From: Flavobacterium sp. 9
Lineage (GTDB): Bacteria; Bacteroidota; Bacteroidia; Flavobacteriales; Flavobacteriaceae
Direction: 5' to 3'
DNA: 64,000 nt
Assembly (NCBI RefSeq): GCF_002754195.1
Contig: NZ_PEEU01000001.1
Location: 6,138,001 to 6,202,000 of the forward strand
Shown: in pieces, positions 17,605-26,348 of the stretch
Layout of the letters: each line of letters opens with the position of its first letter
Numbering within the stretch: the stretch's first letter is position 1
The notes under the pieces: generated by a model
Told to the model about the DNA's origin: nothing
Seen by the model: the letters and a program-made list of their open reading frames with translations, nothing else
Databases searched by the model: none
Program-made: the position numbers and the translations under genes

Positions 17605-19581
17605 CTAATATTTTAATAAATCTAACAAAACATTCTCAAAACGATCTTTTGGCAAAAACTGATCTTCCAACGCTTTAGTAAATGGAATTGGCGAATCTAA
17701 ACTGGCAACTCTTTTTACCGGAGCGTCAAGATATTCGAAACATTCTTCCATAATTAGTGCCGAAATATCGCTTGCAATTCCGCCAAACAAAGTGTCTTCC
17801 TGGTAAATAATGACTTTTCCTGTTTTTCTGACCGAAGCAAAAATAGTTTCAGTATCTAAAGGCTGTAAAGTTCTTAAATCTATTAAATCAGCTTCAATTT
17901 CGGGATATTTTGCCAATGTTTCTAATGCCCAATGTACCGGAGCGCCAAAAGCAATAATGGTTATAGAACTTCCTTCTTTCAATAAAGCTGCTTTTCCTAA
18001 CGGAATTGTGTAATAATCTGTTGGAACATCCTGATAAACGCTTCTGTATAATTGTTTATGTTCGAAAAACAAAACCGGATTTGGATCATTTATCGAAGTG
18101 TTTAGTAATCCTTTCGCATCATATGGAAACGCTGGATATACGACTTTTAACCCCGGAGTTTTGGTAAACCAGGCTTCATTTGTCTGTGAATGAAATGGCC
18201 CCGCCTGAGTTCCACCGCCACAAGGCATTCGAACGACAACATCGGCTTTTTCGCCCCAGCGATAATGTGATTTTGCCAATAAATTTACAATTGGATTAAA
18301 TCCTGTAGAAACAAAATCGGCAAATTGCATTTCTACAATTGCCTTATATCCGTTGATTGATAAACCCATTCCGGCAGATATTACAGCGCTTTCGCAAATT
18401 GGAGTATTACGTACACGTTCTTTTCCAAACGTTTCAACAAAACCTTCCGTGATTTTAAAAGCACCACCATATTCAGCAATATCCTGACCCATAATAATCA
18501 GGTTTTCGTGGCGCTGCATAGATTGGTCTAAACTGTTTCTGATAGCGTCTATAAACCGAATATTCTTAGATTCTGAATCTGTATTAACTTCTTCATATTG
18601 AAAAGGTTCATACACATCGTTTAATTCTTCGCTATAAGTTGGAATAATTTCAGGTTCGGCATTTGCAATAGCCCAATTTTCTTCGATTTCATGTTTAATT
18701 TCTTCATGTAAAGCTGCATCGTATTCTTCGGTTAAGATACCTTCTTCCAGTAAAAACATTCTGTAATTATCGACAGGATCTTGTGTTGCCCATTTTCTTA
18801 ATAATTCATCGGGAACATATTTTGTGCCACTCGCCTCTTCATGTCCGCGCATTCTAAAGGTTTTAAATTCCAATAAAACTGGATGCGGATCATTTTGCAT
18901 ATGTTCTTTGAGCTGCGTTATTTTGTGATAGACTTCAAGGATATTATTTCCGTCAATTATATAACTGTCGATTCCGTAACCAATGCCTTTATCGGCGAGA
19001 TTTTCGCAGGAATATTGTTCGTTTGTTGGAGTCGAAAGCCCGTAACCATTGTTTTCGATGATAAACATTACAGGCAATTTCCAAACGGCAGCAATATTTA
19101 ATGCTTCGTGAAAATCTCCTTCGCTTGTAGCGCCTTCACCGGTAAAAACGGCTGTAACTTTTTTATTATTCTGAAGTTTATCGGCAAGAGCGATTCCGTC
19201 TGCGATCCCTAATTGCGGACCTAAATGCGAAATCATTCCGATAATATTGTATTCCTGAGTTCCAAAATGAAAACTGCGATCTCTACCTTTTGTAAAACCA
19301 TTTGCTTTTCCTTGCCATTGCGAGAATAATCGATGCAACGGAATGTTTCGGGTTGTAAAAACGCCTAAGTTTCGGTGCATTGGCAAGACATATTCATGGT
19401 CTTCTAATGCAGCGGTAATTCCCACAGCGATTGCCTCCTGCCCGATTCCGGAAAACCATTTTGAGACTTTTCCCTGCCGAATGAGAATTAGCATTTTTTC
19501 TTCGATCAAACGAGGTTTTAGAATTTTTTTATATAAGTCTAATAATTGAGTATCAGTAAGGTTCTGTTTATAAAAAATCAT
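17605..19581 (-). CDS. Fused E1 alpha/beta subunit of a 2-oxo acid dehydrogenase complex (branched-chain type)
   Basis: The 658-residue fusion has an N-terminal E1 alpha domain with the thiamine diphosphate/Mg loop GEGATSEGDFHEALNIAAVW and IIENNGYGLSTP (about residues 146-185). The C-terminal E1 beta domain (about residues 335-658) includes IIMGQDIAEYGGAF, MGLSINGYKAIVEMQFADF and a transketolase C-terminal part. It decarboxylates branched-chain 2-oxo acids and feeds the lipoamide of E2. No E2 or E3 gene is adjacent, so the complex is assembled from elsewhere in the chromosome. The fused arrangement is common in Bacteroidota. Confidence 0.9.
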   Translation of the reverse strand: MIFYKQNLTDTQLLDLYKKILKPRLIEEKMLILIRQGKVSKWFSGIGQEAIAVGITAALEDHEYVLPMHRNLGVFTTRNIPLHRLFSQWQGKANGFTKGRDRSFHFGTQEYNIIGMISHLGPQLGIADGIALADKLQNNKKVTAVFTGEGATSEGDFHEALNIAAVWKLPVMFIIENNGYGLSTPTNEQYSCENLADKGIGYGIDSYIIDGNNILEVYHKITQLKEHMQNDPHPVLLEFKTFRMRGHEEASGTKYVPDELLRKWATQDPVDNYRMFLLEEGILTEEYDAALHEEIKHEIEENWAIANAEPEIIPTYSEELNDVYEPFQYEEVNTDSESKNIRFIDAIRNSLDQSMQRHENLIIMGQDIAEYGGAFKITEGFVETFGKERVRNTPICESAVISAGMGLSINGYKAIVEMQFADFVSTGFNPIVNLLAKSHYRWGEKADVVVRMPCGGGTQAGPFHSQTNEAWFTKTPGLKVVYPAFPYDAKGLLNTSINDPNPVLFFEHKQLYRSVYQDVPTDYYTIPLGKAALLKEGSSITIIAFGAPVHWALETLAKYPEIEADLIDLRTLQPLDTETIFASVRKTGKVIIYQEDTLFGGIASDISALIMEECFEYLDAPVKRVASLDSPIPFTKALEDQFLPKDRFENVLLDLLKY

Positions 19582-19694
19582 TTGATCGGCTGTTTAAGTA
19601 TTTCAAATATAGAAAATTATAACAATTTTATTTCTTTTTGTTAGATATTTTTAATTTTATTCTAACTTTTAAAATTCAAATATAAAATATTCTC

Positions 19695-19702
19695 TACCTT
19701 TG
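19695..19702 (+). promoter_or_regulatory. Candidate -7 promoter element of the oxygenase gene
   Basis: TACCTTTG matches the Bacteroidota -7 consensus TAnnTTTG. The expected TTTG at -33 is not obvious. A perfect 7-bp hairpin AAAGGTC/GACCTTT (19709-19728) lies at the predicted transcript start. Confidence 0.5.
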
Positions 19703-19752
19703 TTATTGAAAGGTCTTAATTGACCTTTTATCTTTAAATAAAAATGTAAAGT

Positions 19753-20703
19753 ATGCAAAACATTCCTAGTGTAGACTTACGTGATTTCCTTTCGGACGAC
19801 CCGAAACGTAAACAAAAATTTGTAAATGAAATCGGCAGTGCATTTGAAAACATTGGCTTCGTAGCCCTAAAAGGTCACTTTTTAGACGACCAGTTGGTAG
19901 ACGAGCTTTATAGCGAAATTAGAGAATTTTTCGCTTTGCCAGTGGAAACTAAGCATAATTATGAAATTCCCGGTATTGGCGGACAACGAGGTTATGTATC
20001 TTTTGGAAAAGAACATGCTAAAGGACGTAAAGAAGGTGATTTGAAAGAATTTTGGCATTTTGGACAATATGTTGATGCTTCTTCAAAATATGCTTCGGAA
20101 TATCCGGAGAATGTTGAAGTAAAAGAATTACCTCGTTTTAATGTTGTAGGTAAAGAAGCGTATCAAATGCTTGAAAAAACAGGTGTTTATGTATTAAGAG
20201 CTTTGGCTTTGCACTTAGGTTTAGATGAATTTTATTTTGACCAGTATGCAAAAGAAGGAAACTCTATTTTGAGACCAATTCATTATCCACCAATTACTTC
20301 TGAGCCAGAAAACGCAATTCGCGCAGCTGCTCACGGTGATATTAACCTGATTACCTTATTAATGGGTGCGCAGGGAAAAGGATTACAGGTTCAAAATCAT
20401 GATGGCGAATGGATTGATGCAATCGCTGCAGACGATGAATTAGTAATTAATGTTGGAGATATGTTGTCAAGACATACTAATAACAAACTAAAATCTACGA
20501 TTCACCAGGTTGTAAATCCGCCTAGAGAATTATGGGGAACTTCTCGTTATTCAGTTCCGTTTTTTATGCATCCGGTAAGCGATATGCGTCTGGATTGTCT
20601 TGAAAACTGTATCGATGCTGAGAATCCTAAGAAATTCGAAGATATTACAGCGGGAGATTATTTATATGAACGTTTAGTAGATTTAGGGTTAATTAAAAAA
20701 TAA
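19753..20703 (+). CDS. Isopenicillin N synthase family 2-oxoglutarate/Fe(II)-type dioxygenase
   Basis: The 316-residue protein has a DIOX_N N-terminal domain (PSVDLRDFLSDDPK) and the jelly-roll core with iron ligands in AAHGDINLIT (HxD) and STIHQVVNP (distal His). RYSVPFF follows, the RxS that binds the co-substrate carboxylate. It is a soluble non-heme iron oxygenase; its substrate is unknown. Neighbours give no pathway, so the family name does not imply antibiotic synthesis. A near-perfect 17-bp hairpin follows the stop. Confidence 0.87.
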   Translation: MQNIPSVDLRDFLSDDPKRKQKFVNEIGSAFENIGFVALKGHFLDDQLVDELYSEIREFFALPVETKHNYEIPGIGGQRGYVSFGKEHAKGRKEGDLKEFWHFGQYVDASSKYASEYPENVEVKELPRFNVVGKEAYQMLEKTGVYVLRALALHLGLDEFYFDQYAKEGNSILRPIHYPPITSEPENAIRAAAHGDINLITLLMGAQGKGLQVQNHDGEWIDAIAADDELVINVGDMLSRHTNNKLKSTIHQVVNPPRELWGTSRYSVPFFMHPVSDMRLDCLENCIDAENPKKFEDITAGDYLYERLVDLGLIKK

Positions 20704-20723
20704 ACTTTTAAAGCTTCAATTTT

Positions 20724-20767
20724 TTAAATTCCAAATTCCAATGCTAACTTTGGAATTTGGAATTTAA
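20724..20767. terminator. Strong hairpin after the oxygenase gene
   Basis: Arms TTAAATTCCAAATTCCA and TGGAATTTGGAATTTAA are 17 bp and perfectly complementary around a 10-base loop. There is A/T flanking but no long U-run, so it may be a terminator or a repeat palindrome. Confidence 0.6.
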
Positions 20768-20815
20768 TTTTTACAAACTATATTTATTGAAATTTATTTT
20801 CAGAATAAAAATTAT

Positions 20816-21148
20816 ATGGACTTACAAGATCAATTAAAAAACTTATTTCCGGATCATGTTGAATCAAATGAGCCTGAGGAAATTCAGGAGCAAGCTCATG
20901 TGCTTTATATTCAAAAAGAGCCTATGATTTGCAAATTTGAAAAACGAAAAGGAAAAGCCACCACGATTATCGAAGGTTACGAAGGATCTGATGAAGATTT
21001 TAAAGTTCTCGCCAAAGAAATTAAAACCAAATTAAGCGTGGGCGGAACTTTTAAAGATAGTTCGATCATTATTCAAGGCGATTATCGCGATAAAATAATG
21101 GAAATCCTAAAAGCAAAAGGATTTAAAACGAAACGTGTTGGAGGATAG
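20816..21148 (+). CDS. SUI1/YciH-type translation initiation factor
   Basis: The 110-residue protein ends in the SUI1 fold: KRKGKATTIIEGYEGSDEDF, then KTKLSVGGTFKDSSIIIQGD (about residues 70-89). The basic GGTFKD loop is the hallmark of eIF1/YciH proteins that discriminate start codons on the 30S subunit. Length matches bacterial YciH. It appears to be a single gene; a repeat-rich spacer follows. Confidence 0.88.
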   Translation: MDLQDQLKNLFPDHVESNEPEEIQEQAHVLYIQKEPMICKFEKRKGKATTIIEGYEGSDEDFKVLAKEIKTKLSVGGTFKDSSIIIQGDYRDKIMEILKAKGFKTKRVGG

Positions 21149-21163
21149 AAAAAGTTTAGAATT

Positions 21164-21596
21164 GTTTCAGGTTTCAGGTTTCAAGTTTCAAGTTTGTTGT
21201 TGAGACTTAAAATGATTTTAAAAATTTAACCGCAAAGTTCGCTAAGAATTATAATTTGATACCGAAACGTTGGGTGTTAAAAACACAAAGATCGCAAAGC
21301 TTTGTCTTGAAAAATTAGATTTCCAGTTATTGAAAAATTAGAAAAAAAATAAAAATCAGTGGCAATCTGTTAAATCCGTTAAATCTGTGGGCATAAAAAA
21401 AAGACGCACTGCTGTGCGCCTCTACAGAAAACCTTTGTGCCTTTGTAACTTTGCCACTTTGAACCTTAAAAAAAAATAAATCAGTGACAATCAGTTCGAT
21501 CTGTTAAATCTGTCGGCATAATAACACACAAAGTTATACGTCTCCAAAGAAAACCTCAGAACCTCAAAACCTTTGCCACTTTGAACCTCAAAAAAA
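21164..21596. repeat. Gene-free, repeat-rich spacer
   Basis: This roughly 430-base gap has no supportable gene. It starts with four tandem GTTTCAR heptamers (21164-21195). Degenerate ACCGCAAAGTTCGCTAAG and AAAGATCGCAAAG pieces follow (21230-21300) related to the element at 7842. Then come AATCTGTTAAATCCGTTAAATCTGTGG (about 21364-21390), a GACGCACTGCTGTGCGCCTC palindrome (21403-21422) and CCTTTGTGCCTTTG/CTTTGCCACTTTG pieces near 21430-21590. These are several dispersed repeat families piled together. Confidence 0.65.
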
Positions 21597-22466
21597 ATGA
21601 TACAAAACTCAGAATTAATACTAAATCCAGACGGAAGCGTTTACCACTTAAACCTTCGTCCTGAACATATTGCTCACGATATAATTTTTGTTGGAGATCA
21701 AAACAGAGTAGAGAAAATCACTCAGTTTTTTGATTCTATCGAATATTCAACTCAAAAAAGAGAGTTTAAAACGCAAACCGGAATCTATAAAGGAAAAAGA
21801 ATATCTGTAATGTCAACAGGAATTGGTCCTGACAATATTGATATTGTTGTGAATGAATTAGACGCTTTGGTAAACATAGATTTAGAAACTCGTTTACCTA
21901 AAGAAAATCTGACTTCGCTAAATATTATCAGAATCGGAACTTCGGGTTCTTTGCAGACAGATATTCCTGTGGATAGTTTTGTAATGTCTAAATTTGGATT
22001 AGGATTAGACAATATGCTTCGCTCCTATTTGATCGACGAAGTTTCGAATGCCGCTATCGAAGATGCTTTTATTGCACACACAAATTGGGATATTAGAAAA
22101 GGAAGACCTTATGCAATTGCGTGTTCTGAAAAATTGGAAAAGATCATTGAATCTGATAAGATTTTCAAAGGAATCACTGCAACTGCCGGAGGATTTTACG
22201 GACCACAAGGACGTGTTTTACGCTTGAATATTCAAGATGAAGAATTAAACAATAAAATGGATAATTTTAATTTTGATAACCAAAGAATCACTAATTTAGA
22301 AATGGAAACGGCTGCGATCTATGGGCTTTCGGCGCTTTTGGGACATAATGCTTTGTCTTTGAATGCTATTATTGCAAATCGCGCATCTGGAACTTTTAGT
22401 GAGGATCCTTATAAAGCTGTTGATGAATTGATTACTTATACATTGAACAAACTGGCGAGTAATTAA
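21597..22466 (+). CDS. Nucleoside phosphorylase (PNP/UDP family)
   Basis: The 289-residue protein has phosphate/nucleoside site signatures: RIGTSGSLQTDIPVDSFVMS (about residues 104-123) and NLEMETAAIYGLSALLGHNA (about residues 232-251). The latter Met-Glu pair binds ribose. It catalyses phosphorolysis of a nucleoside to base and ribose-1-phosphate; uridine-type preference is plausible but not proven. It overlaps the next gene by one base (TAATG), so the two are translationally coupled. Confidence 0.87.
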   Translation: MIQNSELILNPDGSVYHLNLRPEHIAHDIIFVGDQNRVEKITQFFDSIEYSTQKREFKTQTGIYKGKRISVMSTGIGPDNIDIVVNELDALVNIDLETRLPKENLTSLNIIRIGTSGSLQTDIPVDSFVMSKFGLGLDNMLRSYLIDEVSNAAIEDAFIAHTNWDIRKGRPYAIACSEKLEKIIESDKIFKGITATAGGFYGPQGRVLRLNIQDEELNNKMDNFNFDNQRITNLEMETAAIYGLSALLGHNALSLNAIIANRASGTFSEDPYKAVDELITYTLNKLASN

Positions 22467-22729
22467 TGTTTAGTTTTTTTATCGATCATTTGATTTATAA
22501 ACCGCTAAGAAAATTTACTTTAGGTATGGGAGGTTTGTTTAGATGGAGTTTTTTTCAGTTTCTAAATGTATCAATCGAAGAAAAATATCCTAAAAGTTTA
22601 GATTATTATTGGGATAATGATGATGAAAGTATTGATAAAAATGGATTTACAACTGCTCAGAAAAATTTATTTGCTGGATTTATGCTTTTTATTTGTTTTA
22701 TAATTTTGATTGAAAAAATAGAAGGCTGA
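22466..22729 (+). CDS. Small hypothetical membrane-associated protein
   Basis: The 87-residue product is not recognised. It has a basic aromatic N-terminus (HLIYKPLRKFTLGMGGLFRW) and a C-terminal hydrophobic helix (about residues 67-84). The start overlaps the stop of the nucleoside phosphorylase. It ends 26 bases before the DinB gene, within an apparent operon 21597-23593. Confidence 0.6.
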   Translation: MFSFFIDHLIYKPLRKFTLGMGGLFRWSFFQFLNVSIEEKYPKSLDYYWDNDDESIDKNGFTTAQKNLFAGFMLFICFIILIEKIEG

Positions 22730-22755
22730 TCTGAAATCAAAAAAAATAACTATTC

Positions 22756-23196
22756 ATGCAAGAAGCTATTCTTAAATTTGAAAGATTATTGTTGGAGAAT
22801 GTTTCTTATTTTCCAACAATAAATCAAAATACTTTAGAAGAAAGAAAACCTGGAAAATGGTCTAAAAAAGAGGTTTTAGGGCATTTGGTTGATTCTGCAA
22901 TTCATAATCTGGTTCGTTTTACAGAAATAAATTATGTAGAAAAACCTTATCGACACAGGCCATATAGTCAAATAGATTTGGTAAATTTAAACCAATATCA
23001 AACAATGGATATTGACGAGTTGACGCAGTTGTGGTTTGTGCTTAATAAACAGATTGTCAGACTTATGAAATCTGTTGATGAGAAAGCTTTAGATTATGAA
23101 ATTGTGCTAAGTGACGGTTCTGTAATTGATTTAAAGTTTCTGATGACAGATTATGTGGAACATTTAGAACATCATATAAACCAGATAAAAGCTTAA
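22756..23196 (+). CDS. DinB-like domain protein
   Basis: The 146-residue helical bundle has ERKPGKWSKKEVLGHLVDSAIHNL (about residues 28-51) and a C-terminal DYVEHLEHHINQI. The three metal-liganding histidines of the DinB/YfiT fold are thus in the expected places. Members include thiol-transferases and bacillithiol-linked enzymes; the exact reaction is unknown. It is followed at four bases by the VOC gene. Confidence 0.87.
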   Translation: MQEAILKFERLLLENVSYFPTINQNTLEERKPGKWSKKEVLGHLVDSAIHNLVRFTEINYVEKPYRHRPYSQIDLVNLNQYQTMDIDELTQLWFVLNKQIVRLMKSVDEKALDYEIVLSDGSVIDLKFLMTDYVEHLEHHINQIKA

Positions 23197-23200
23197 GATT

Positions 23201-23593
23201 ATGTTTTTGAGAGTTGCCCGACATACTGATGATTTAGAAAGAATTGTAAACTTTTATGTTGATATTCTTGGTTTTGAACTATTAGGAGACTTTCAGAATC
23301 ATAATAATTATGACGGTATTTTTGTTGGGAAATCCGGTTTAGACTGGCATTTTGAATTTACAAAATCACACGAAAAAGCGAATCATACTTTTGATCAGGA
23401 CGACGTTATTGTGCTTTATCCAAAATCAATTATAGATTATGATGTATTGGTTAGTAATCTGTTACATGCGAATATTTCAATAGTAACTGCAAGTAATCCT
23501 TTCTGGAATGAAAACGGAAAAATGTTTCTCGATCCAGATGGTTATCGCATTGTTATATCACCGTTGAAAGCAATAATAAATGAAATTAACTAA
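23201..23593 (+). CDS. VOC (glyoxalase/bleomycin resistance) family protein
   Basis: The 130-residue product has two beta-alpha-beta-beta-beta units. RHTDDLERIVNFYVDILGFE (residues 7-26) opens the first and FLDPDGYRIVISP (about 109-121) closes the second. This is the vicinal-oxygen-chelate fold that binds a metal between paired modules. The role could be detoxification or dioxygenation; no specific assignment is safe. End of the phosphorylase-DinB-VOC operon. Confidence 0.85.
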   Translation: MFLRVARHTDDLERIVNFYVDILGFELLGDFQNHNNYDGIFVGKSGLDWHFEFTKSHEKANHTFDQDDVIVLYPKSIIDYDVLVSNLLHANISIVTASNPFWNENGKMFLDPDGYRIVISPLKAIINEIN

Positions 23594-23668
23594 TTAGATA
23601 ATTAGTCAATTTGAGAATTAGATAATGATTCTAATTCTTAAGCTTAAAAAAATATTACAAAAAATATA

Positions 23669-24142
23669 ATGGCAGAAACACACAAAAAAATCTTATTTAA
23701 ATATTACAGTACTTATCTGGAAGAAATAGTTTCAGAAACCATGTGGGCTGAAATTATAGATTTGGAAAAAGGATATTTTAAATTGGATAATATTCCGTTT
23801 TTTGGACCTTTGATTGCAACGGATGATATTTTTCGTGCAGAATATGACGAGACCGAAAAATGCTTTATTCACAGAGAAACACTTGAAAGCTCAGGAAATT
23901 CAATTGTTCAGATTTTAATTTTAGAAGGAGGTTTTGACAAAGAAATAATTAGAGAAAAATTAAAATCAATTAATTGCATATCAGAAAGCCTGAACGATAC
24001 ATTTCTTGCAGCCGAAATCGTAAAAGAAGTAGATTATTCGATCGTAAAAAATATTTTGGATGAGTATGAATCAAATTCAGTTATAGAATTTGCAGAACCT
24101 TGTCTTTCTGAAAAACACCGTGCCGATTTATTAAAAAACTAA
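23669..24142 (+). CDS. DUF4265 domain protein
   Basis: The 157-residue cytoplasmic protein has the ETMWAEIIDLEKGYFKLDNIPFFGPLIATDD pattern (about residues 19-49) that I recognise as DUF4265. Its function is unknown; some relatives accompany toxin-immunity type loci. Nothing here supports that except the abundance of small genes downstream. Independent of the VOC gene by a 75-base spacer. Confidence 0.72.
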   Translation: MAETHKKILFKYYSTYLEEIVSETMWAEIIDLEKGYFKLDNIPFFGPLIATDDIFRAEYDETEKCFIHRETLESSGNSIVQILILEGGFDKEIIREKLKSINCISESLNDTFLAAEIVKEVDYSIVKNILDEYESNSVIEFAEPCLSEKHRADLLKN

Positions 24143-24206
24143 ACCCAAATAAAACACAAACAAACTTATAATACGCATACCAAACTTAACTTAAACTTAA
24201 ACTATA

Positions 24207-25058
24207 ATGAAAACTGTAAAAATTGTAGGTGTTCCCGAACACTTCAATTTGCCATGGCATCTATGCATTGAAAATGGCGAATTTGAAGCTGAAAACATTG
24301 ATTTGCAATGGAAAAATATTCCGGAAGGTACTGGTAAAATGTGTCAGATGCTGCGTGACGGAGAAGCTGATATAGCAGTTATTCTAACGGAAGGAATTGT
24401 AAAAGATATTGTTGCCGGAAATCCAAGTAAAATTGTTCAGATTTATGTGCAATCGCCTTTAATTTGGGGCATTCACGTTGCCGAAAAATCAGATTTTCAT
24501 ACCGTAAGTGATCTTAAAGACAAGAAAGTTGCAATTTCAAGAATAGGTTCAGGATCTCAGTTAATGGCGTATGTAAATGCACATGAACAAGGTTGGGAAA
24601 CTGATAATTTGCAGTTTGAAATCATCAATACTATCGATGGCGCGGTTGAAGCGCTAACAAACGGAACTGCTGATTATTTTATGTGGGAACGTTTCATGAC
24701 AAAACCTCTTGTTGATAAAGGTGTTTTTAGACGCGTTGGCGATTGCCCTACTCCATGGCCGTCATTTGTGATTACCGTTCGCGACGAATTCTTGAAAAAG
24801 AATCCAAAAACTGTCGAGAAAATTCTTGAAATTATAAATAATACAACCCACGATTTTACTCAGATTCCTGATATTGATAAAACTTTATCGGAGCTTTTTA
24901 ATCAAAAATTAGAGGATATTCAGGAATGGTTAAAGCTTACACAATGGTCTCAGAAACATTTAAGCGAAAAAGCATTTATTAAAATCCAAAATCAATTATT
25001 TGACCTAGGTATTATTGATAAAAAAAGTACTTTTGTTGAAACGGTAAAAGCACTGTAA
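24207..25058 (+). CDS. ABC-type substrate-binding protein-like domain (NMT1/SsuA type), no signal peptide
   Basis: The 283-residue protein has the two-lobe periplasmic-binding fold of the NMT1/ThiY/SsuA group: GVPEHFNLPWHLCIENGEFE, DGEADIAVILTEGIVKDIV and DLKDKKVAISRIGSGSQLMA. It starts directly at the first strand (MKTVKIVGVP) with no signal peptide or lipobox, and no permease or ATPase genes adjoin it. It may therefore be a cytoplasmic ligand-binding or enzymatic derivative (such as a pyrimidine or menaquinone-type enzyme) rather than a transporter component. The next gene starts about 20 bases downstream. Confidence 0.75.
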   Translation: MKTVKIVGVPEHFNLPWHLCIENGEFEAENIDLQWKNIPEGTGKMCQMLRDGEADIAVILTEGIVKDIVAGNPSKIVQIYVQSPLIWGIHVAEKSDFHTVSDLKDKKVAISRIGSGSQLMAYVNAHEQGWETDNLQFEIINTIDGAVEALTNGTADYFMWERFMTKPLVDKGVFRRVGDCPTPWPSFVITVRDEFLKKNPKTVEKILEIINNTTHDFTQIPDIDKTLSELFNQKLEDIQEWLKLTQWSQKHLSEKAFIKIQNQLFDLGIIDKKSTFVETVKAL

Positions 25059-25078
25059 AAAAACTGCTTTTGATTCTT

Positions 25079-26011
25079 ATGATAAAATTCCCTAAAATTG
25101 ACTTTCCGCAATTAAAATCCAAGTTACAGGTGAAATCACCTTGGGATAGGGTTATTATTATGATATTGAGTCTTTTGATCACAATCCCAATTTTTATCAT
25201 TTTGCACCAGAATTTAATTGATTTAAATTGGGCTTTTAACTTAGATCGTGTATTCATATTTATATTTGTTTTTGCTGCAGTTTTCTTTCTTTTAATGCTG
25301 TTGCGAACGATTATAATATTGTGTATCGCGGTTTATTTATTGATTTTAGTTTACGGAACCGTTATCGGGAATTATGGATTTAGTGAGATTTCCGAAGATT
25401 ATAATTCGATGATTTATACGATGTCAGATAATCCCTTTCCGCAGGATATTATTGTGGCAAAGTTGCTTCCGTTTCCAAATAAATCAAAAATCATAAACGC
25501 CATAGAATATCAGAATCCAAAAGTTCGGAATTTTGCTATTATGGCAACTACAAAGCATTTTAAAGGCATAAAAGGATATTCTGATTACAGAACCATTATT
25601 CAGTGTTTTGCGGTCTTTAAAGAGATTAATAGCCGTTGGAATTATGTCAACGACCCAAAAGAAGGTGATTATATTGCAACAGCAAGTGAATCGTTAGAAT
25701 ATTTCTCTGGAGATTGTGACGATCATTCTATTTTAATTGCTGCTGCAGTGCGCTCTATTGGCGGAACTCCACGATTAATTCATACCAAAGGGCATATTTA
25801 TCCTGAAATATTAATTGGCTCTTTAATCGATTTAGAGAAAGTCAATTATTTGATTAAAAACGTGCTTTTTGTTAAAGAAAGTTACGGCAAAAAAATACAT
25901 TATCATGTTGATGATCGTGGTCAGGTTTGGATGAATCTGGATTATACCGCGAAATATCCCGGAGGACCATTTTTGTACGAAGAGATTTTGGGAGCGTTAA
26001 CTCTTAATTAA
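25079..26011 (+). CDS. Transglutaminase-like membrane protein
   Basis: The 310-residue protein has two or three N-terminal hydrophobic segments (about residues 23-46, 57-80 and 82-100). A soluble transglutaminase-like domain follows, with the Cys-His-Asp triad in GDCDDHSILIAA, TKGHIYPEI and WMNLDYTAKYP. It is likely a membrane-anchored cysteine protease or isopeptidase facing the periplasm; the substrate is unknown. The ATG at 25079 is preferred to a TTG at 25070. It probably shares a transcript with the substrate-binding-like gene upstream. Confidence 0.8.
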   Translation: MIKFPKIDFPQLKSKLQVKSPWDRVIIMILSLLITIPIFIILHQNLIDLNWAFNLDRVFIFIFVFAAVFFLLMLLRTIIILCIAVYLLILVYGTVIGNYGFSEISEDYNSMIYTMSDNPFPQDIIVAKLLPFPNKSKIINAIEYQNPKVRNFAIMATTKHFKGIKGYSDYRTIIQCFAVFKEINSRWNYVNDPKEGDYIATASESLEYFSGDCDDHSILIAAAVRSIGGTPRLIHTKGHIYPEILIGSLIDLEKVNYLIKNVLFVKESYGKKIHYHVDDRGQVWMNLDYTAKYPGGPFLYEEILGALTLN

Positions 26012-26064
26012 AAAGGTACAATCCCGAAGCTTCGGGACTGAGGTACAAAGGGACAAAGGTTTTT

Positions 26065-26168
26065 CTGTAGAGGCGCACAGCAGTGCGTCTTTTTTGTTTT
26101 ATCTGTTTTTTAATAATTTATCCGTGCTTTCCAATCTTTGCGGAGACGCACTGCTGTGCGCCTTTACG
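26065..26168. repeat. Inverted pair of GACGCACTGCTGTGCG repeats
   Basis: CTGTAGAGGCGCACAGCAGT (from 26065) and the reversed AGACGCACTGCTGTGCGCCT (from 26144) are inverted copies flanking about 53 bases. A third copy lies at 21401-21427. A small open frame across this stretch shows no protein-like signal. No other feature is seen in the 26011-26349 gap. Confidence 0.7.
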
Positions 26169-26348
26169 TTTATTGGTGGCTATAAATGGAATTACGTTAA
26201 TGTTCTCTTTTCTATGTGTTTATAAAAAACGTCATTTTAGATTAAAATTCCATATTCAATTCCTGCCGCTTTATAAATATTTGATTTTTAGATTTTTAAT
26301 TAGAAAAAATTTTGTAATTTTCTGTAGTTTAACTTTAATCACAAAATC

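Noticed and set aside
21164..21195. Heptamer array as a possible CRISPR
   Set aside because: Units are only seven bases in direct tandem, with no spacers and no Cas genes in the window.
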